From Streptomyces sp. MA5143a (lineage in GTDB: Bacteria; Actinomycetota; Actinomycetes; Streptomycetales; Streptomycetaceae): 64,000 bases of DNA. The notes below the pieces were generated by a model. The model saw only the letters and a program-made list of their open reading frames with translations, did no database searches and had not been told where the DNA came from. The translations under genes and the position numbers were made by a program. Shown in pieces: positions 49,830 to 58,480 of this stretch (position 1 is the stretch's first letter; each line of letters starts with the position of its first letter). The stretch lies in NCBI RefSeq assembly GCF_900290235.1, contig NZ_OLMK01000073.1, forward strand, positions 62,001-126,000, read 5' to 3'.

Positions 49830-50234
49830 TCAGACGCGGCGGCGCTTGGGGGGACGGCAGCCGTTGTGCGGGGTGGGCGTGACGTCCTGGATGGAGCCGA
49901 CCTCGAGACCGGTCGCCTGGAGCGAACGGATGGCCGTCTCACGACCCGAACCCGGGCCCTTGACGAACACGTCGACCTTGCGCATGCCGTGCTCCTGCGC
50001 GCGACGGGCAGCCGACTCGGCGGCCATCTGCGCGGCGAACGGCGTGGACTTCCGGGAGCCCTTGAAGCCGACGTGGCCGGCGGAGGCCCAGGAGATCACG
50101 TTGCCCGAGGGGTCCGTGATCGAGACGATCGTGTTGTTGAACGTGCTCTTGATGTGCGCGTGGCCGTGAGCGACGTTCTTCTTTTCCTTGCGGCGCACCT
50201 TCTTGGCAGCGCCCTGACGACCCTTGGGGGGCAT
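49830..50234 (-). CDS. rpsK: ribosomal protein S11 (uS11)
   Basis: 134-residue S11: basic N-terminus (PPKGRQGAAKKVRRKEKKNVAHGHAHI), FNNTIVSITDPSGNVISWASAGHVGFKGSRKSTPFAAQMAAE and the C-terminal SIQDVTPTPHNGCRPPKRRRV. The family binds helix 45 of 16S rRNA. It is 66 bases downstream of rpsM. Confidence 0.98.
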   Translation of the reverse strand: MPPKGRQGAAKKVRRKEKKNVAHGHAHIKSTFNNTIVSITDPSGNVISWASAGHVGFKGSRKSTPFAAQMAAESAARRAQEHGMRKVDVFVKGPGSGRETAIRSLQATGLEVGSIQDVTPTPHNGCRPPKRRRV

Positions 50235-50300
50235 CTGTACTCCTACGGGAGGTGGTCGGTCCTACAGCGAAGACCGCTGGACGGCGAAGTCCGCTGTGGA

Positions 50301-50681
50301 CTACTTCTTGCCCGGCTTCTTCTTACCGGCGATGGCGCGACGCGGGCCCTTGCGGGTGCGAGCGTTGGTGCTGGTGCGCTGACCGCGGACAGGCAGACCA
50401 CGACGGTGACGGAGACCCTGGTAGCAGCCGATCTCGACCTTGCGGCGGATGTCGGCCTGGATCTCGCGACGGAGGTCACCCTCGGTCTTGATGTTGTTGT
50501 CGACGTACTCACGAATCGCGACGAGCTGCTCCTCGGAGAGGTCGCGAACGCGGGTGTTCGGGTCGATGCCGGTCTCGGCCAGCGTCAGCTGGGAGAGGGT
50601 CCGGCCGATGCCGAACACGTAGGTGAGGGCGACCTCCACGCGCTTGTCGCGCGGGATGTCAACACCGGAAACGCGTGCCAT
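50301..50681 (-). CDS. rpsM: ribosomal protein S13 (uS13)
   Basis: 126-residue S13: ARVSGVDIPRDKRVEVALTYVFGIGRTLSQ, IREYVDNNIKTEGDLRREIQADIRRKVEIGCYQGLRHRRGLPVRGQRTSTNARTRKGPR and a basic tail. It contacts the P-site tRNA and bridges to the 50S subunit. A 195-bp gap separates it from rpmJ; this GC-rich gap holds no further gene that I can support. Confidence 0.98.
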   Translation of the reverse strand: MARVSGVDIPRDKRVEVALTYVFGIGRTLSQLTLAETGIDPNTRVRDLSEEQLVAIREYVDNNIKTEGDLRREIQADIRRKVEIGCYQGLRHRRGLPVRGQRTSTNARTRKGPRRAIAGKKKPGKK

Positions 50682-50876
50682 TCAATGGCTCCTGGTGATC
50701 TTCGGAGGTCTTCCGCAGAACCGGCTCCCGGCCGCCGTACCAGGTACGAACCGGGTCCCCGGCCTCCGACCGGGGGTGTCAGGCACCTGGGGCGCCTGGG
50801 TCCTGCGTATGAACAATTCAGCTCGCGTCGCGCGAATCCCTGCGATATCGATGCAGAGGGAGCGGTCGAACGTGCG

Positions 50877-50990
50877 TCAGCCCTGGCGCTGCTTGTGGCG
50901 CGGGTTCTCGCAGATGACCATGACCCGACCGTGACGGCGGATCACCCTGCACTTGTCGCAGATCTTCTTGACGCTCGGCTTGACCTTCAT
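50877..50990 (-). CDS. rpmJ: ribosomal protein L36 (bL36), zinc-ribbon form
   Basis: 37 residues, MKVKPSVKKICDKCRVIRRH to ENPRHKQRQG. It has the Cys-x2-Cys...Cys...His zinc ribbon (CDKC, ICEN, RH), so it is the zinc-binding form rather than the zinc-free paralogue. GGAG lies upstream of the ATG. It sits between infA and rpsM as in most actinobacteria. Confidence 0.97.
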   Translation of the reverse strand: MKVKPSVKKICDKCRVIRRHGRVMVICENPRHKQRQG

Positions 50991-51059
50991 TGGGTGAGGT
51001 TCTCCGGGTCAGTGCCACCACCCGCGTCCCGGAGACCGGGGCACGGATGCGGGCAAGAT

Positions 51060-51281
51060 CTACTTGTAGCGGTAGACGATCCGGCCACGCGTCAGGTCGT
51101 ACGGAGACAGCTCCACCACGACCCGGTCGTCAGGGAGGATGCGGATGTAGTGCATACGCATCTTGCCGCTGATGTGTGCCAGGACCTGGTGGCCGTTCTG
51201 GAGCTCGACCTTGAACATGGCGTTCGGCAGAGACTCGACGACAGTGCCCTCGATCTCGATGGCACCTTGCTTCTTGGCCAC
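51060..51281 (-). CDS. infA: translation initiation factor IF-1
   Basis: 73-residue OB-fold factor that binds the ribosomal A site during initiation. AKKQGAIEIEGTVVESLPNAMFKVELQNGHQVLAHISGKMRMHYIRILPDDRVVVELSPYDLTRGRIVYRYK is the near-invariant family sequence, shown here by its segments IEGTVVESLPNAMF and YDLTRGRI. It heads the infA-rpmJ-rpsM-rpsK-rpoA-rplQ cluster. Confidence 0.98.
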   Translation of the reverse strand: MAKKQGAIEIEGTVVESLPNAMFKVELQNGHQVLAHISGKMRMHYIRILPDDRVVVELSPYDLTRGRIVYRYK

Positions 51282-51532
51282 GCTTCGCCCTTCGAATCGA
51301 CTACCTTGATCGACTCCTGCTTTCCCGTCCGCGAGTCCCTAACGGGCGCATGCGGACATGCGGGTACACGAGAGCCGACGAGTCAGTCTACGTCAGCGCA
51401 CCCGGAAAGACGAATTGGCTCCTGGCCGTCTCTCATGACGATGCCCCGCCCGTCGGCGCGATATGCGCGAGGGGCGGGGCGGGCCGACCGGGTGGGTCCG
51501 GGGCACGACCGGTGCCGCGGACGGGTCGTCGA

Positions 51533-51919
51533 CTAGTCGTGGACCGTGACGCAGGCGGTGCCGTTGGAGGCCGTGCCCTCGACGAAGGCCTGGACGCAGA
51601 CGTCGGTCCCGTCGGGCCAGTTCTTGTCGATGTCGACCTTGTAGAAGGTCTGGTGCGTGCTGGTGTTGTAGTACGTGGCGAGCGGCGACCACTTCACGTA
51701 GTGCGCCTTCTCCGCGTAGATCTTGAACTTGCCGTGGAACCGCTCGTCACCCGAGTAGGCCTTGATCCAGTCGACGTGGAGCTTCGAGCCCTCGACCCGC
51801 ACACAGGCGGACGAGTGACAGCCGCTCGCGGAGGCCGAGGCGGGCGCGACACCCACCACGGTGGCCAGGGCGAAGGCGCCGGCCGAGACGGCAAGGGTGC
51901 GCTGGAGCGCGGGCTTCAT
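51533..51919 (-). CDS. small secreted protein
   Basis: 128 residues. A signal peptide (KPALQRTLAVSAGAFALATVVGVAPASASA) with cleavage near residue 30 is followed by a ~98-residue mature domain with four cysteines (GCHSSAC, VCVQAF, TACVTV), aromatic-rich and likely beta-sheet. No known domain is recognised. GAGGGG before the ATG at 51919 supports the start. It lies alone between map and infA, interrupting the usual map-infA order, so it looks like an insertion into the cluster. Confidence 0.8.
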   Translation of the reverse strand: MKPALQRTLAVSAGAFALATVVGVAPASASASGCHSSACVRVEGSKLHVDWIKAYSGDERFHGKFKIYAEKAHYVKWSPLATYYNTSTHQTFYKVDIDKNWPDGTDVCVQAFVEGTASNGTACVTVHD

Positions 51920-52129
51920 GGGATTCCCCTCGTTTCGAACATGCCAGAGGGGAGCGTCGTCGGTCATGGAGCCCGCTCCCCGCTGCGGTCATGGACGAGA
52001 CTAGGCCCGGAACCGAACACGAAAGCGAATCATGCGCTTTCAAGATCGGTTCATGCGCTTCCTTTGCCGCCGCTTTGCGGCTGCCCGCGGCCCGTCGCCC
52101 ACATGGGTCTCCGGGGCCGCGACCCGGTG

Positions 52130-52966
52130 TCAGGCCAGCGGGTCGGGCGCCGTCGTGATGCCGTGCTCCGCCAGCTTCGCCCGGCCGCCGTCGGGCGCCG
52201 TCAGCACCAGCGGCCCCTGCTCGGTCAGGGCCACCGAGTGCTCCCAGTGCGAGGACCAGGTGCCGTCGGTCGTCACCACGGTCCAGTCGTCCGACAGGAC
52301 CTCGGTGCGCGGGGTGCCCAGGGACACCATCGGCTCGATCGCCAGGCAGAAGCCCGGCACCAGCTTCGGCCCCTTGCCGCGCCGCCGCTCGACGTAGTTC
52401 AGCAGGTGCGGGTCCATGTGCATCTCCGTGCCGATGCCGTGGCCGCCGTAGTCCTCGACGATGCCGTACTTGCCGCCGCCCGGCTTCGGCTGCCGGCGGA
52501 TGTACGTCTCGATGGCGCGGGAGATGTCGACGAGCCGGTTCCCCAGCCTCATCGCGGCGATCCCGGCCCACATGGACTCCTCGGTGACCCGCGACAACTC
52601 GACCAGCTCGGGAGCGTGGCCGGAGCCCACGAACGCCGTGTACGCGGCGTCCCCGTGCCAGCCGTCGACGACGGCGCCGCAGTCGATGGAGATGATGTCG
52701 CCGTCCTTCAGGACGACGTCGTCGCTCGGGATGCCGTGCACGACGACCTCGTTGACCGAGGTGCAGATGGTGGCGGGGAAGCCGCCGTACCCGAGGAAGT
52801 TCGACTTCGCGCCGTGCTCGGCGAGCACCTTGCGGGCCACGTCGTCGAGGTCCTTGGTGGAGGCGCCCGGCACGGCGGCCTCACGGGTGGCCGCGTGGAT
52901 GGCGGCGACGACCAGCCCCGCCTCGCGCATCTTGGCGATCTGCTCGGGGCTCTTGATCTGCACCAT
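52130..52966 (-). CDS. map: methionine aminopeptidase type I
   Basis: Removes the initiator methionine from nascent proteins. 278 residues with the dinuclear metal ligands in order: two Asp in SIDCGAVVDGWHGDAAYTAF, His in YGGHGIGTEMHMDP, Glu in AIEPM and Glu in WEHSVALTEQG. The ATG at 52966 follows AGGA and matches family length. It is downstream of adk on the same strand, in the secY-adk-map cluster. Confidence 0.97.
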   Translation of the reverse strand: MVQIKSPEQIAKMREAGLVVAAIHAATREAAVPGASTKDLDDVARKVLAEHGAKSNFLGYGGFPATICTSVNEVVVHGIPSDDVVLKDGDIISIDCGAVVDGWHGDAAYTAFVGSGHAPELVELSRVTEESMWAGIAAMRLGNRLVDISRAIETYIRRQPKPGGGKYGIVEDYGGHGIGTEMHMDPHLLNYVERRRGKGPKLVPGFCLAIEPMVSLGTPRTEVLSDDWTVVTTDGTWSSHWEHSVALTEQGPLVLTAPDGGRAKLAEHGITTAPDPLA

Positions 52967-53128
52967 GGGGTCCTGCGCTCTCCGTCTTCTCCGCCTACGG
53001 GCGTCCACTGTGCCGCTGGGCCGGTCCTCGGTCCACAGCTCGTCGTTCTCGGGGTTGTCGGCGTTGCCTACACAACAGTACGGCCGCGGCGCCCCTGACG
53101 GGCACCGCGGCCGACGTACCGCTGACGG

Positions 53129-53791
53129 CTACTGGCCGTCGTCCTCGCGCTTCAGCGCGTCCATCGCGCGCTGGGTGACCTCTTCCACCTTGCCGAGCGC
53201 CGAGATCGTCACCACGAGGCCCTGGGCCTTGTAGTAGTCGATGATCGGCTCGGTCTGGGTGTGGTAGACCTCCAGGCGCGTGCGGACGGTGTCCTCGGAG
53301 TCGTCGTCGCGCTGGTAGAGCTCGCCGCCGCAGACGTCGCACACGCCGTCCCGCTGGGGCTGCTTGTACGTGACGTGGAAGACGTGCGCCGAGTCGTTCC
53401 GGCAGATGCGCCGGCCGGCGATCCGCTTGACGACCTCTTCCTCCGGGACCTCCAGGTCCAGCACCGCGTCCAGGGTCATGGACTCCTCCCGCAGCGTCAC
53501 GTCCAGCGCCTCGGCCTGCGAGACGTTGCGCGGGAAGCCGTCGAGCAAGAAGCCGCCCGCGGCGTCCGGCTGCTCCATGCGGTCCTTGGCCATGGCGATG
53601 GTGACCTCGTCCGGCACCAGTTCGCCCTTGTCCATGTAGGACTTCGCGAGTTTGCCGAGCTCCGTCTGCTTGCTGATGTTGGCCCGGAACAGGTCGCCCG
53701 TGGAGATGTGCGGGATGGACAGGTTGTTGGCGAGGAACGCGGCCTGCGTTCCCTTGCCCGCACCCGGCGGCCCGACGAGGACGATTCGCAT
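53129..53791 (-). CDS. adk: adenylate kinase
   Basis: Equilibrates ATP, ADP and AMP. 220 residues with the P-loop GPPGAGKGTQ at 7-16, AMP-binding LDGFPRNVSQAEALD, and a long LID containing RRICRND and CDVCGGELYQRDDD. The CxxC pair in the LID recalls the zinc-binding form, but the first cysteine pair is incomplete. The start overlaps the secY stop by one base (TGATG). Confidence 0.97.
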   Translation of the reverse strand: MRIVLVGPPGAGKGTQAAFLANNLSIPHISTGDLFRANISKQTELGKLAKSYMDKGELVPDEVTIAMAKDRMEQPDAAGGFLLDGFPRNVSQAEALDVTLREESMTLDAVLDLEVPEEEVVKRIAGRRICRNDSAHVFHVTYKQPQRDGVCDVCGGELYQRDDDSEDTVRTRLEVYHTQTEPIIDYYKAQGLVVTISALGKVEEVTQRAMDALKREDDGQ

Positions 53792-55104
53792 CAGCGGAGG
53801 AACCCTTCGTAATTGCGCTGCTGGAGCTGGCTCTCGATCTGCTTCACCGTCTCCAGACCCACACCCACGATGATGAGGATGCTGGTACCGCCGAACGGGA
53901 AGTTCGAGTTCGCTCCGAAGCCGGCCAACGCCATTGTCGGCACAAGAGCGATCAGACCCAAGTACAGCGAACCCGGCCAGGTGATCCGGTTGAGCACGTA
54001 CGAGAGGTACTCAGCGGTCGGTCGGCCAGCCCGGATGCCCGGGATGAAGCCACCATACTTCTTCATGTTGTCCGCGACTTCCTCGGGGTTGAACGAGATG
54101 GCCACGTAGAAGAAGGCGAAGAAGACGATCAGGAAGAAGTAGATCGTGATGTGCACGGGCGCGTCCGGTTGCGCCAGGTTTTTCGTGACCCAGGCGGCCC
54201 AGCCGGCCGTCGATCCGGAGAACTGGACGATCAGCGCCGGGATGTAGAGCAGCGACGACGCGAAGATGACGGGGATCACACCCGCCTGGTTCACCTTCAG
54301 CGGGATGTACGTCGAGGTACCGCCGTAGGACCGGCGGCCGATCATGCGCTTGGCGTACTGCACCGGGATGCGGCGCTGGGCCTGCTCGACGAAGACCACC
54401 AGCGCGACCATCACGAAGCCGACCGCGATGACGGTGGCGAACTCGATCCAGCCGTCCGCCAGGCTTCCCTGCTCCTTGATGGCCCACAGCGCGGCCGGGA
54501 AGGTGGCGGCGATCGAGATGAACATCAGGATCGACATGCCGTTGCCGATGCCGCGGTCGGTGATCAGCTCACCGAGCCACATGACGAGCGCCGTGCCGGC
54601 GGTCATCGTGATCACCATGACGATGGTGGTGAAGATCGACGGGTCCGGCACGACCTGCTGGGCCACCGGGCAGGTCGGGAAGAGCGAACCGCTGCGGGCC
54701 GTGGCGACCAGGCCGGTGCCCTGGAGGATCGCCAGCGCCACGGTCAGGTACCGCGTGTACTGCGTGATCTTCGCCGTACCGGACTGACCCTCCTTCTTGA
54801 GGGCCTCGAGGCGCGGGATCACCACGGTCAGCAGCTGCAGGATGATGCTCGCGGTGATGTACGGCATGATGCCGAGCGCGAAGATCGTGATCTGCAGCAG
54901 CGCACCACCACTGAACATGTTGACCAGACCGAAGAGGCCAGAGTTGGACTTCTGCGCATCGATGCAGGTCTGGACAGCGGTGTAGTCGATACCGGGGATC
55001 GGGACGTGCGTACCGATTCGGTAGATCACGACGATGCCGAGCGTGAAGAGCAGCTTCTTGCGCAGGTCGGGCGTCTTGAACGCCCGGGCGAACGCGGTGA
55101 GCAC
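53791..55104 (-). CDS. secY: preprotein translocase subunit SecY
   Basis: Channel subunit of the Sec translocon. 437 residues with ten predicted membrane helices: FARAFKTPDLRKKLLFTLGIVVIYRIGTHVPIPGID at the N-terminus, the plug/TM2 region GGALLQITIFALGIMPYITASIILQLL, QYTRYLTVALAILQG, GNGMSILMFISI, RRIPVQYAKR and the C-terminal ETVKQIESQLQQRNYEGFLR. The GTG at 55104 has a GGAGGA site. A 525-bp gap with a likely promoter separates it from rplO, so secY-adk may be an independent transcription unit. Confidence 0.98.
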   Translation of the reverse strand: MLTAFARAFKTPDLRKKLLFTLGIVVIYRIGTHVPIPGIDYTAVQTCIDAQKSNSGLFGLVNMFSGGALLQITIFALGIMPYITASIILQLLTVVIPRLEALKKEGQSGTAKITQYTRYLTVALAILQGTGLVATARSGSLFPTCPVAQQVVPDPSIFTTIVMVITMTAGTALVMWLGELITDRGIGNGMSILMFISIAATFPAALWAIKEQGSLADGWIEFATVIAVGFVMVALVVFVEQAQRRIPVQYAKRMIGRRSYGGTSTYIPLKVNQAGVIPVIFASSLLYIPALIVQFSGSTAGWAAWVTKNLAQPDAPVHITIYFFLIVFFAFFYVAISFNPEEVADNMKKYGGFIPGIRAGRPTAEYLSYVLNRITWPGSLYLGLIALVPTMALAGFGANSNFPFGGTSILIIVGVGLETVKQIESQLQQRNYEGFLR

Positions 55105-55629
55105 GGTTCCTCCTGCGACCCCCGCGACGCGCGCGGTAGGGACTAGTCGTTTCAACAGGGCCCGGTGGGCCGAACGATGTTTTCTACCACCCCGACACCG
55201 AACGGCATTCCTCGCGCGGGCACAGGTGGACCTCACGGACTCTAACAGTGCCTGTGCAGCCAGGTGAAGCTCGCTTGCGCGGCGAGCAATTCGCCGTCAC
55301 CCGCCGTCCATCGGATCCCGTCACGCGTTCGAACTCCGCACACCGGACGGGACCTTTGGCCGAGCGTCTCCCCCTGTCACCGACCGCGGCGACGAACCGG
55401 AGGAAACGGCACAGATCGCGTACCGGACTCCGTGCTCGCCGCGCGGAGAGCTACCGCACAGTCACCACGATGTACGACGAGTCCTCGTCCGCCGAGGTTC
55501 CCCGCGGGACTGCGCCGGGAATGCCGGCCGCGGCCATTTCGCGCCGGGTGAACGCCGAAGGCCGAGCGGCTCCCCCGTGAGGGGAACCACCCGGCCTCCG
55601 TACGTGCTGCGCGGCGCGGCCGCCCGGAC
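55105..55629. other. rplO-secY intergenic region
   Basis: 525 bases with no convincing gene on either strand; short frames here lack Shine-Dalgarno sites and family resemblance. A candidate secY promoter is at 55239-55268. A weak hairpin pairing AGGCCG (55559-55564) with CGGCCT (55594-55599) lies after rplO. The gap is unusually long for the interior of the spc operon. Confidence 0.55.
55239..55268 (-). promoter_or_regulatory. candidate secY promoter
   Basis: On the minus strand, TTCACC, 18 bases, TAGAGT, about 135 bases before the secY start. The -10 is good; the -35 has one base off TTGACC. Confidence 0.45.
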
Positions 55630-56085
55630 TCAGATGAGCTCGGTGACGCTGCCGCCGGCGGCGGTGATCTTCTCCTTGGCGGAGCCGGAGACGGCGTCGA
55701 CCGTCACCTGGAGCGCCACGGAGATCTCGCCCTGGCCGAGGACCTTGACGAGGCTGTTCTTGCGAACGGCACCCTTGGCCACCAGACCCTCGACGGTGAC
55801 CTCGCCACCCTCGGGGTAGAGCGCGGCCAGCTTGTCGAGGTTCACGACCTGGAACTCGGTCTTGAACGGGTTCTTGAAGCCCTTCAGCTTCGGGAGACGC
55901 ATGTGGAGGGGCATCTGGCCACCCTCGAAGCGCTCCGGAACCTGGTAGCGGGCCTTGGTGCCCTTGGTACCACGACCGGCCGTCTTACCCTTCGAGGCCT
56001 CACCACGACCGACACGGGTCTTGGCGGTCTTGGCACCCGGGGCGGGACGGAGGTTGTGGATCTTGAGCGGGTTGTTCTCCGCCAT
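55630..56085 (-). CDS. rplO: ribosomal protein L15 (uL15)
   Basis: 151-residue L15: NPLKIHNLRPAPGAKTAKTRVGRGEASKGKTAGRGTKGTKAR basic N-terminal extension penetrating the 50S core, then FEGGQMPLHMRLPKLKGFKNPFK and the globular C-terminal domain. It starts 2 bases after rpmD and is the last ribosomal gene of the spc operon before a 525-bp gap. Confidence 0.97.
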   Translation of the reverse strand: MAENNPLKIHNLRPAPGAKTAKTRVGRGEASKGKTAGRGTKGTKARYQVPERFEGGQMPLHMRLPKLKGFKNPFKTEFQVVNLDKLAALYPEGGEVTVEGLVAKGAVRKNSLVKVLGQGEISVALQVTVDAVSGSAKEKITAAGGSVTELI

Positions 56086-56087
56086 GA

Positions 56088-56270
56088 TCAGTCGACCTCC
56101 TCGACCGTCACGAGGTGGCGGACGGTGTGCACCATGCCGCGGAACTCGGGGCGGTCCTCCTTGACGACCTGCGTGTTGATGCCCTTGAGACCAAGGGAGC
56201 GCAGGGTGTCACGGTGGTTCTGCTTGCTGCCGATGTAGGACTTGACCTGCGTGATCTTGAGCTGCGCCAT
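56088..56270 (-). CDS. rpmD: ribosomal protein L30 (uL30)
   Basis: 60-residue L30, AQLKITQVKSYIGSKQNHRD with the LRSLGLKGINTQVVKED segment and RHLVTVEEVD end. Starts 2 bases after rpsE. Same operon order (rpsE-rpmD-rplO) as in most bacteria. Confidence 0.97.
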   Translation of the reverse strand: MAQLKITQVKSYIGSKQNHRDTLRSLGLKGINTQVVKEDRPEFRGMVHTVRHLVTVEEVD

Positions 56271-56272
56271 GA

Positions 56273-56878
56273 TCACACACCCGCCCCGGCACGCGCACGG
56301 AGCAGAGCCGCGGGGGCCACGTCCTCGAGGGGCAGACCACGGCGGGCCGCGATCTCCTCGGGACGCTGCAGGCCCTTCAGGGCCTCCACGGTCGCGTGCA
56401 CGATGTTGATCGCGTTGTCGGAGCCGAGCGACTTCGACAGCACGTCGTGGATACCGGCGCACTCGAGCACGGCACGCACCGGACCACCGGCGATAACACC
56501 GGTACCGGGGGACGCGGGCTTGAGCAGCACGACGCCGGCAGCCTTCTCACCCTGGATGGGGTGCGGGATGGTGCCCTGGATACGGGGGACCTTGAAGAAG
56601 TGCTTCTTGGCCTCCTCAACGCCCTTGGCGATGGCGGCCGGCACCTCCTTGGCCTTGCCGTAACCGACACCCACGGTGCCGTCACCGTCGCCCACCACGA
56701 CCAGCGCGGTGAAGCTGAAGCGACGACCACCCTTCACAACCTTGGCGACGCGGTTGATCGCGACGACGCGCTCAACGTACGCGGTCTTCTCGGCGGCAGC
56801 TGCGCCGCCGTCACGGCCCTTCCGGTCCCGCCGCTCGCCGCCACCGGCACCGCCACCGCGGCGCTGGGGTCCAGCCAT
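56273..56878 (-). CDS. rpsE: ribosomal protein S5 (uS5)
   Basis: 201-residue S5 of the 30S decoding region. A Gly/Arg-rich N-terminal extension of about 30 residues precedes KTAYVERVVAINRVAKVVKGGRRFSFTALVVVGDGDGTVGVGYGKAKEVPAAIAKGVEEAKK, IPHPIQGE and the ribosomal-fold C-terminus. It follows rplR by 39 bases. Confidence 0.98.
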   Translation of the reverse strand: MAGPQRRGGGAGGGERRDRKGRDGGAAAAEKTAYVERVVAINRVAKVVKGGRRFSFTALVVVGDGDGTVGVGYGKAKEVPAAIAKGVEEAKKHFFKVPRIQGTIPHPIQGEKAAGVVLLKPASPGTGVIAGGPVRAVLECAGIHDVLSKSLGSDNAINIVHATVEALKGLQRPEEIAARRGLPLEDVAPAALLRARAGAGV

Positions 56879-56917
56879 TGGATTTACCTCTCTCTTTCCG
56901 CTAGCTACGCAGCGAGC

Positions 56918-57301
56918 TCAGAACTTGAGCCCGGCCTCGCGGGCGGCGTCGGCCAGGGCCGCGATGCGACCCGCGTACCGGTTACCACCACGGTCGAACA
57001 CGACGGACTCGACACCGGCGGCCTTGGCACGCTCGGCGACCAGGGCGCCGACCTTACCGGCCTGCGCCGACTTGTCCTCGTCGCCGCCACGGATGGACGA
57101 GTCCAGGGTGGACGCCGACGCAAGGGTGTGCCCCTTGAGGTCGTCGATCACCTGGGCCACGATGTGGCGGTTCGAGCGGGTCACGACCAGGCGGGGACGC
57201 TCAGCCGTACCGTTGACCTTCTTACGGATACGGATGTGGCGCCGCTTGATGGCAGCACGCTTGTAAGCGTCGCCCTTAGCGATCTTCGTGCCGTATGCCA
57301 T
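56918..57301 (-). CDS. rplR: ribosomal protein L18 (uL18)
   Basis: 127-residue L18 that binds 5S rRNA: RRHIRIRKKVNGTAERPRLVVTRSNRHIVAQVIDDLKGHTLASAST, VFDRGGNRYAGRIAALADAAREAGLKF. It starts 3 bases after rplF. Confidence 0.98.
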   Translation of the reverse strand: MAYGTKIAKGDAYKRAAIKRRHIRIRKKVNGTAERPRLVVTRSNRHIVAQVIDDLKGHTLASASTLDSSIRGGDEDKSAQAGKVGALVAERAKAAGVESVVFDRGGNRYAGRIAALADAAREAGLKF

Positions 57302-57304
57302 GGC

Positions 57305-57844
57305 TTACTTACCCGCCTTTCCGACCTTGCGGCGGATGACTTCGCCCTCGTACTTGACGCCCTTGGCCTTGTACGGGTCGGGCTTGCGCAGCTTGCGGAT
57401 GTTGGCCGCAACCTCGCCGACCTTCTGCTTGTCGATGCCCTCGACCTGGAAGCGGGTCGGGGTCTCCACCTTGAAGGTGATGCCCTCGGGCGCCTCGACG
57501 GTGATCGGGTGGCTGTAGCCGAGCGCGAACTCGAGGTTCGAGCCCTTGGCCGTCACGCGGTAACCGACACCGCTGATCTCGAGCTTCTTCACGTAACCCT
57601 GGGTCACGCCGGTGATCATGTTCGCCACCAGCGTGCGGGACAGGCCGTGCAGGGCCTTGCTCTGACGCTCGTCGTTGGGGCGGGTGACGTTCAGAACGCC
57701 GTCCTCACCCTTGGCGATCTCGATCGGCGCCACGACGGTGTGGGTCAGCGAGCCCTTGGGGCCCTTGACCGAGACCGTCTGGCCGTCGATGGTGACGTCC
57801 ACGCCGGCGGGAACCGTGATGGGGAGCTTGCCAATACGCGACAT
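57305..57844 (-). CDS. rplF: ribosomal protein L6 (uL6)
   Basis: 179-residue L6 with two repeated alpha/beta domains: SRIGKLPITVPAGVDVTIDGQTVSVKGPKGSL and the C-terminal TRFQVEGIDKQKVGEVAANIRKLRKPDPYKAKGVKYEGEVIRRKVGKAGK that contacts 23S rRNA near the sarcin-ricin loop. It follows rpsH by 24 bases. Confidence 0.98.
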   Translation of the reverse strand: MSRIGKLPITVPAGVDVTIDGQTVSVKGPKGSLTHTVVAPIEIAKGEDGVLNVTRPNDERQSKALHGLSRTLVANMITGVTQGYVKKLEISGVGYRVTAKGSNLEFALGYSHPITVEAPEGITFKVETPTRFQVEGIDKQKVGEVAANIRKLRKPDPYKAKGVKYEGEVIRRKVGKAGK

Positions 57845-57868
57845 AGCTGTTTCCTCCGTTCCCTTCCG

Positions 57869-58267
57869 CTACCAGACGTAGGCGAGGACTTCTCCGCCTA
57901 CGCCCTTCTTGCCGGCCTGCTTGTCGGTGAGGAGCCCGTGGGACGTGGAGATGATCGCCACGCCGAGACCGCCGAGCACCTTCGGCAGGTTGGTGGACTT
58001 CGCGTACACCCGGAGACCGGGCTTGGAGATCCGCTTGATGCCCGCGATGGAGCGCTCACGGTTGGGGCCGAACTTCAGCTCCAGGACGAGGTTCTTGCCG
58101 ACCTCGGCGTCCTCGACCTTCCAGCCCGTGATGAAGCCCTCCTGCTGGAGGATCTCCGCGATGTGAGACTTGATCTTCGATGCCGGCATCGTCACGGAGT
58201 CGTGGTATGCCGAGTTCGCGTTCCGCAGACGCGTAAGCATGTCTGCGATCGGATCAGTCATGGTCAT
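57869..58267 (-). CDS. rpsH: ribosomal protein S8 (uS8)
   Basis: 132-residue S8: MTDPIADMLTRLRNANSAYHDSVTMPASKIKSHIAEILQQEGFI, RISKPGLRVYAKSTNLPKVLGGLGVAIISTSHGLLTDKQA and EVLAYVW. In E. coli S8 represses the spc operon by binding its mRNA. Here a large hairpin sits in the 214-bp gap before rpsH, though no S8 site can be claimed. Confidence 0.98.
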   Translation of the reverse strand: MTMTDPIADMLTRLRNANSAYHDSVTMPASKIKSHIAEILQQEGFITGWKVEDAEVGKNLVLELKFGPNRERSIAGIKRISKPGLRVYAKSTNLPKVLGGLGVAIISTSHGLLTDKQAGKKGVGGEVLAYVW

Positions 58268-58384
58268 GAATTGGCCTTCGGCCTCTCTCGCCGGGGTTTC
58301 CAGGTGCCCATCCCTCTCCTCGATCCGAGACGAGGCGGGTGCGGTGCGGTGGACCTACGGCGTAGTAAGTCGTACGGGCGACCA

Positions 58385-58433
58385 TCAGGCGCCCAACCCT
58401 CCCAGCCTAAGCCATGGAAGGGAGGGCGCCTGA
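58385..58433. repeat. long hairpin in the rpsN-rpsH gap
   Basis: TCAGGCGC (58385-58392) pairs with GCGCCTGA (58426-58433). CCTCCC (58398-58403) pairs with GGGAGG (58420-58425), leaving a 5-nt bulge and a 16-nt loop. It lies between two genes of the same operon. Confidence 0.75.
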
Positions 58434-58480
58434 CACGCCCAGTGCTTACCGAGAGCTTCCGGAATCCCTAAAAGACGGGA

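Noticed and set aside
48312..51536. 1074-codon open frame on the plus strand
   Set aside because: Antisense to rplQ, rpoA, rpsK, rpsM, rpmJ and infA. Stop codons are simply rare in this frame of high-GC DNA.
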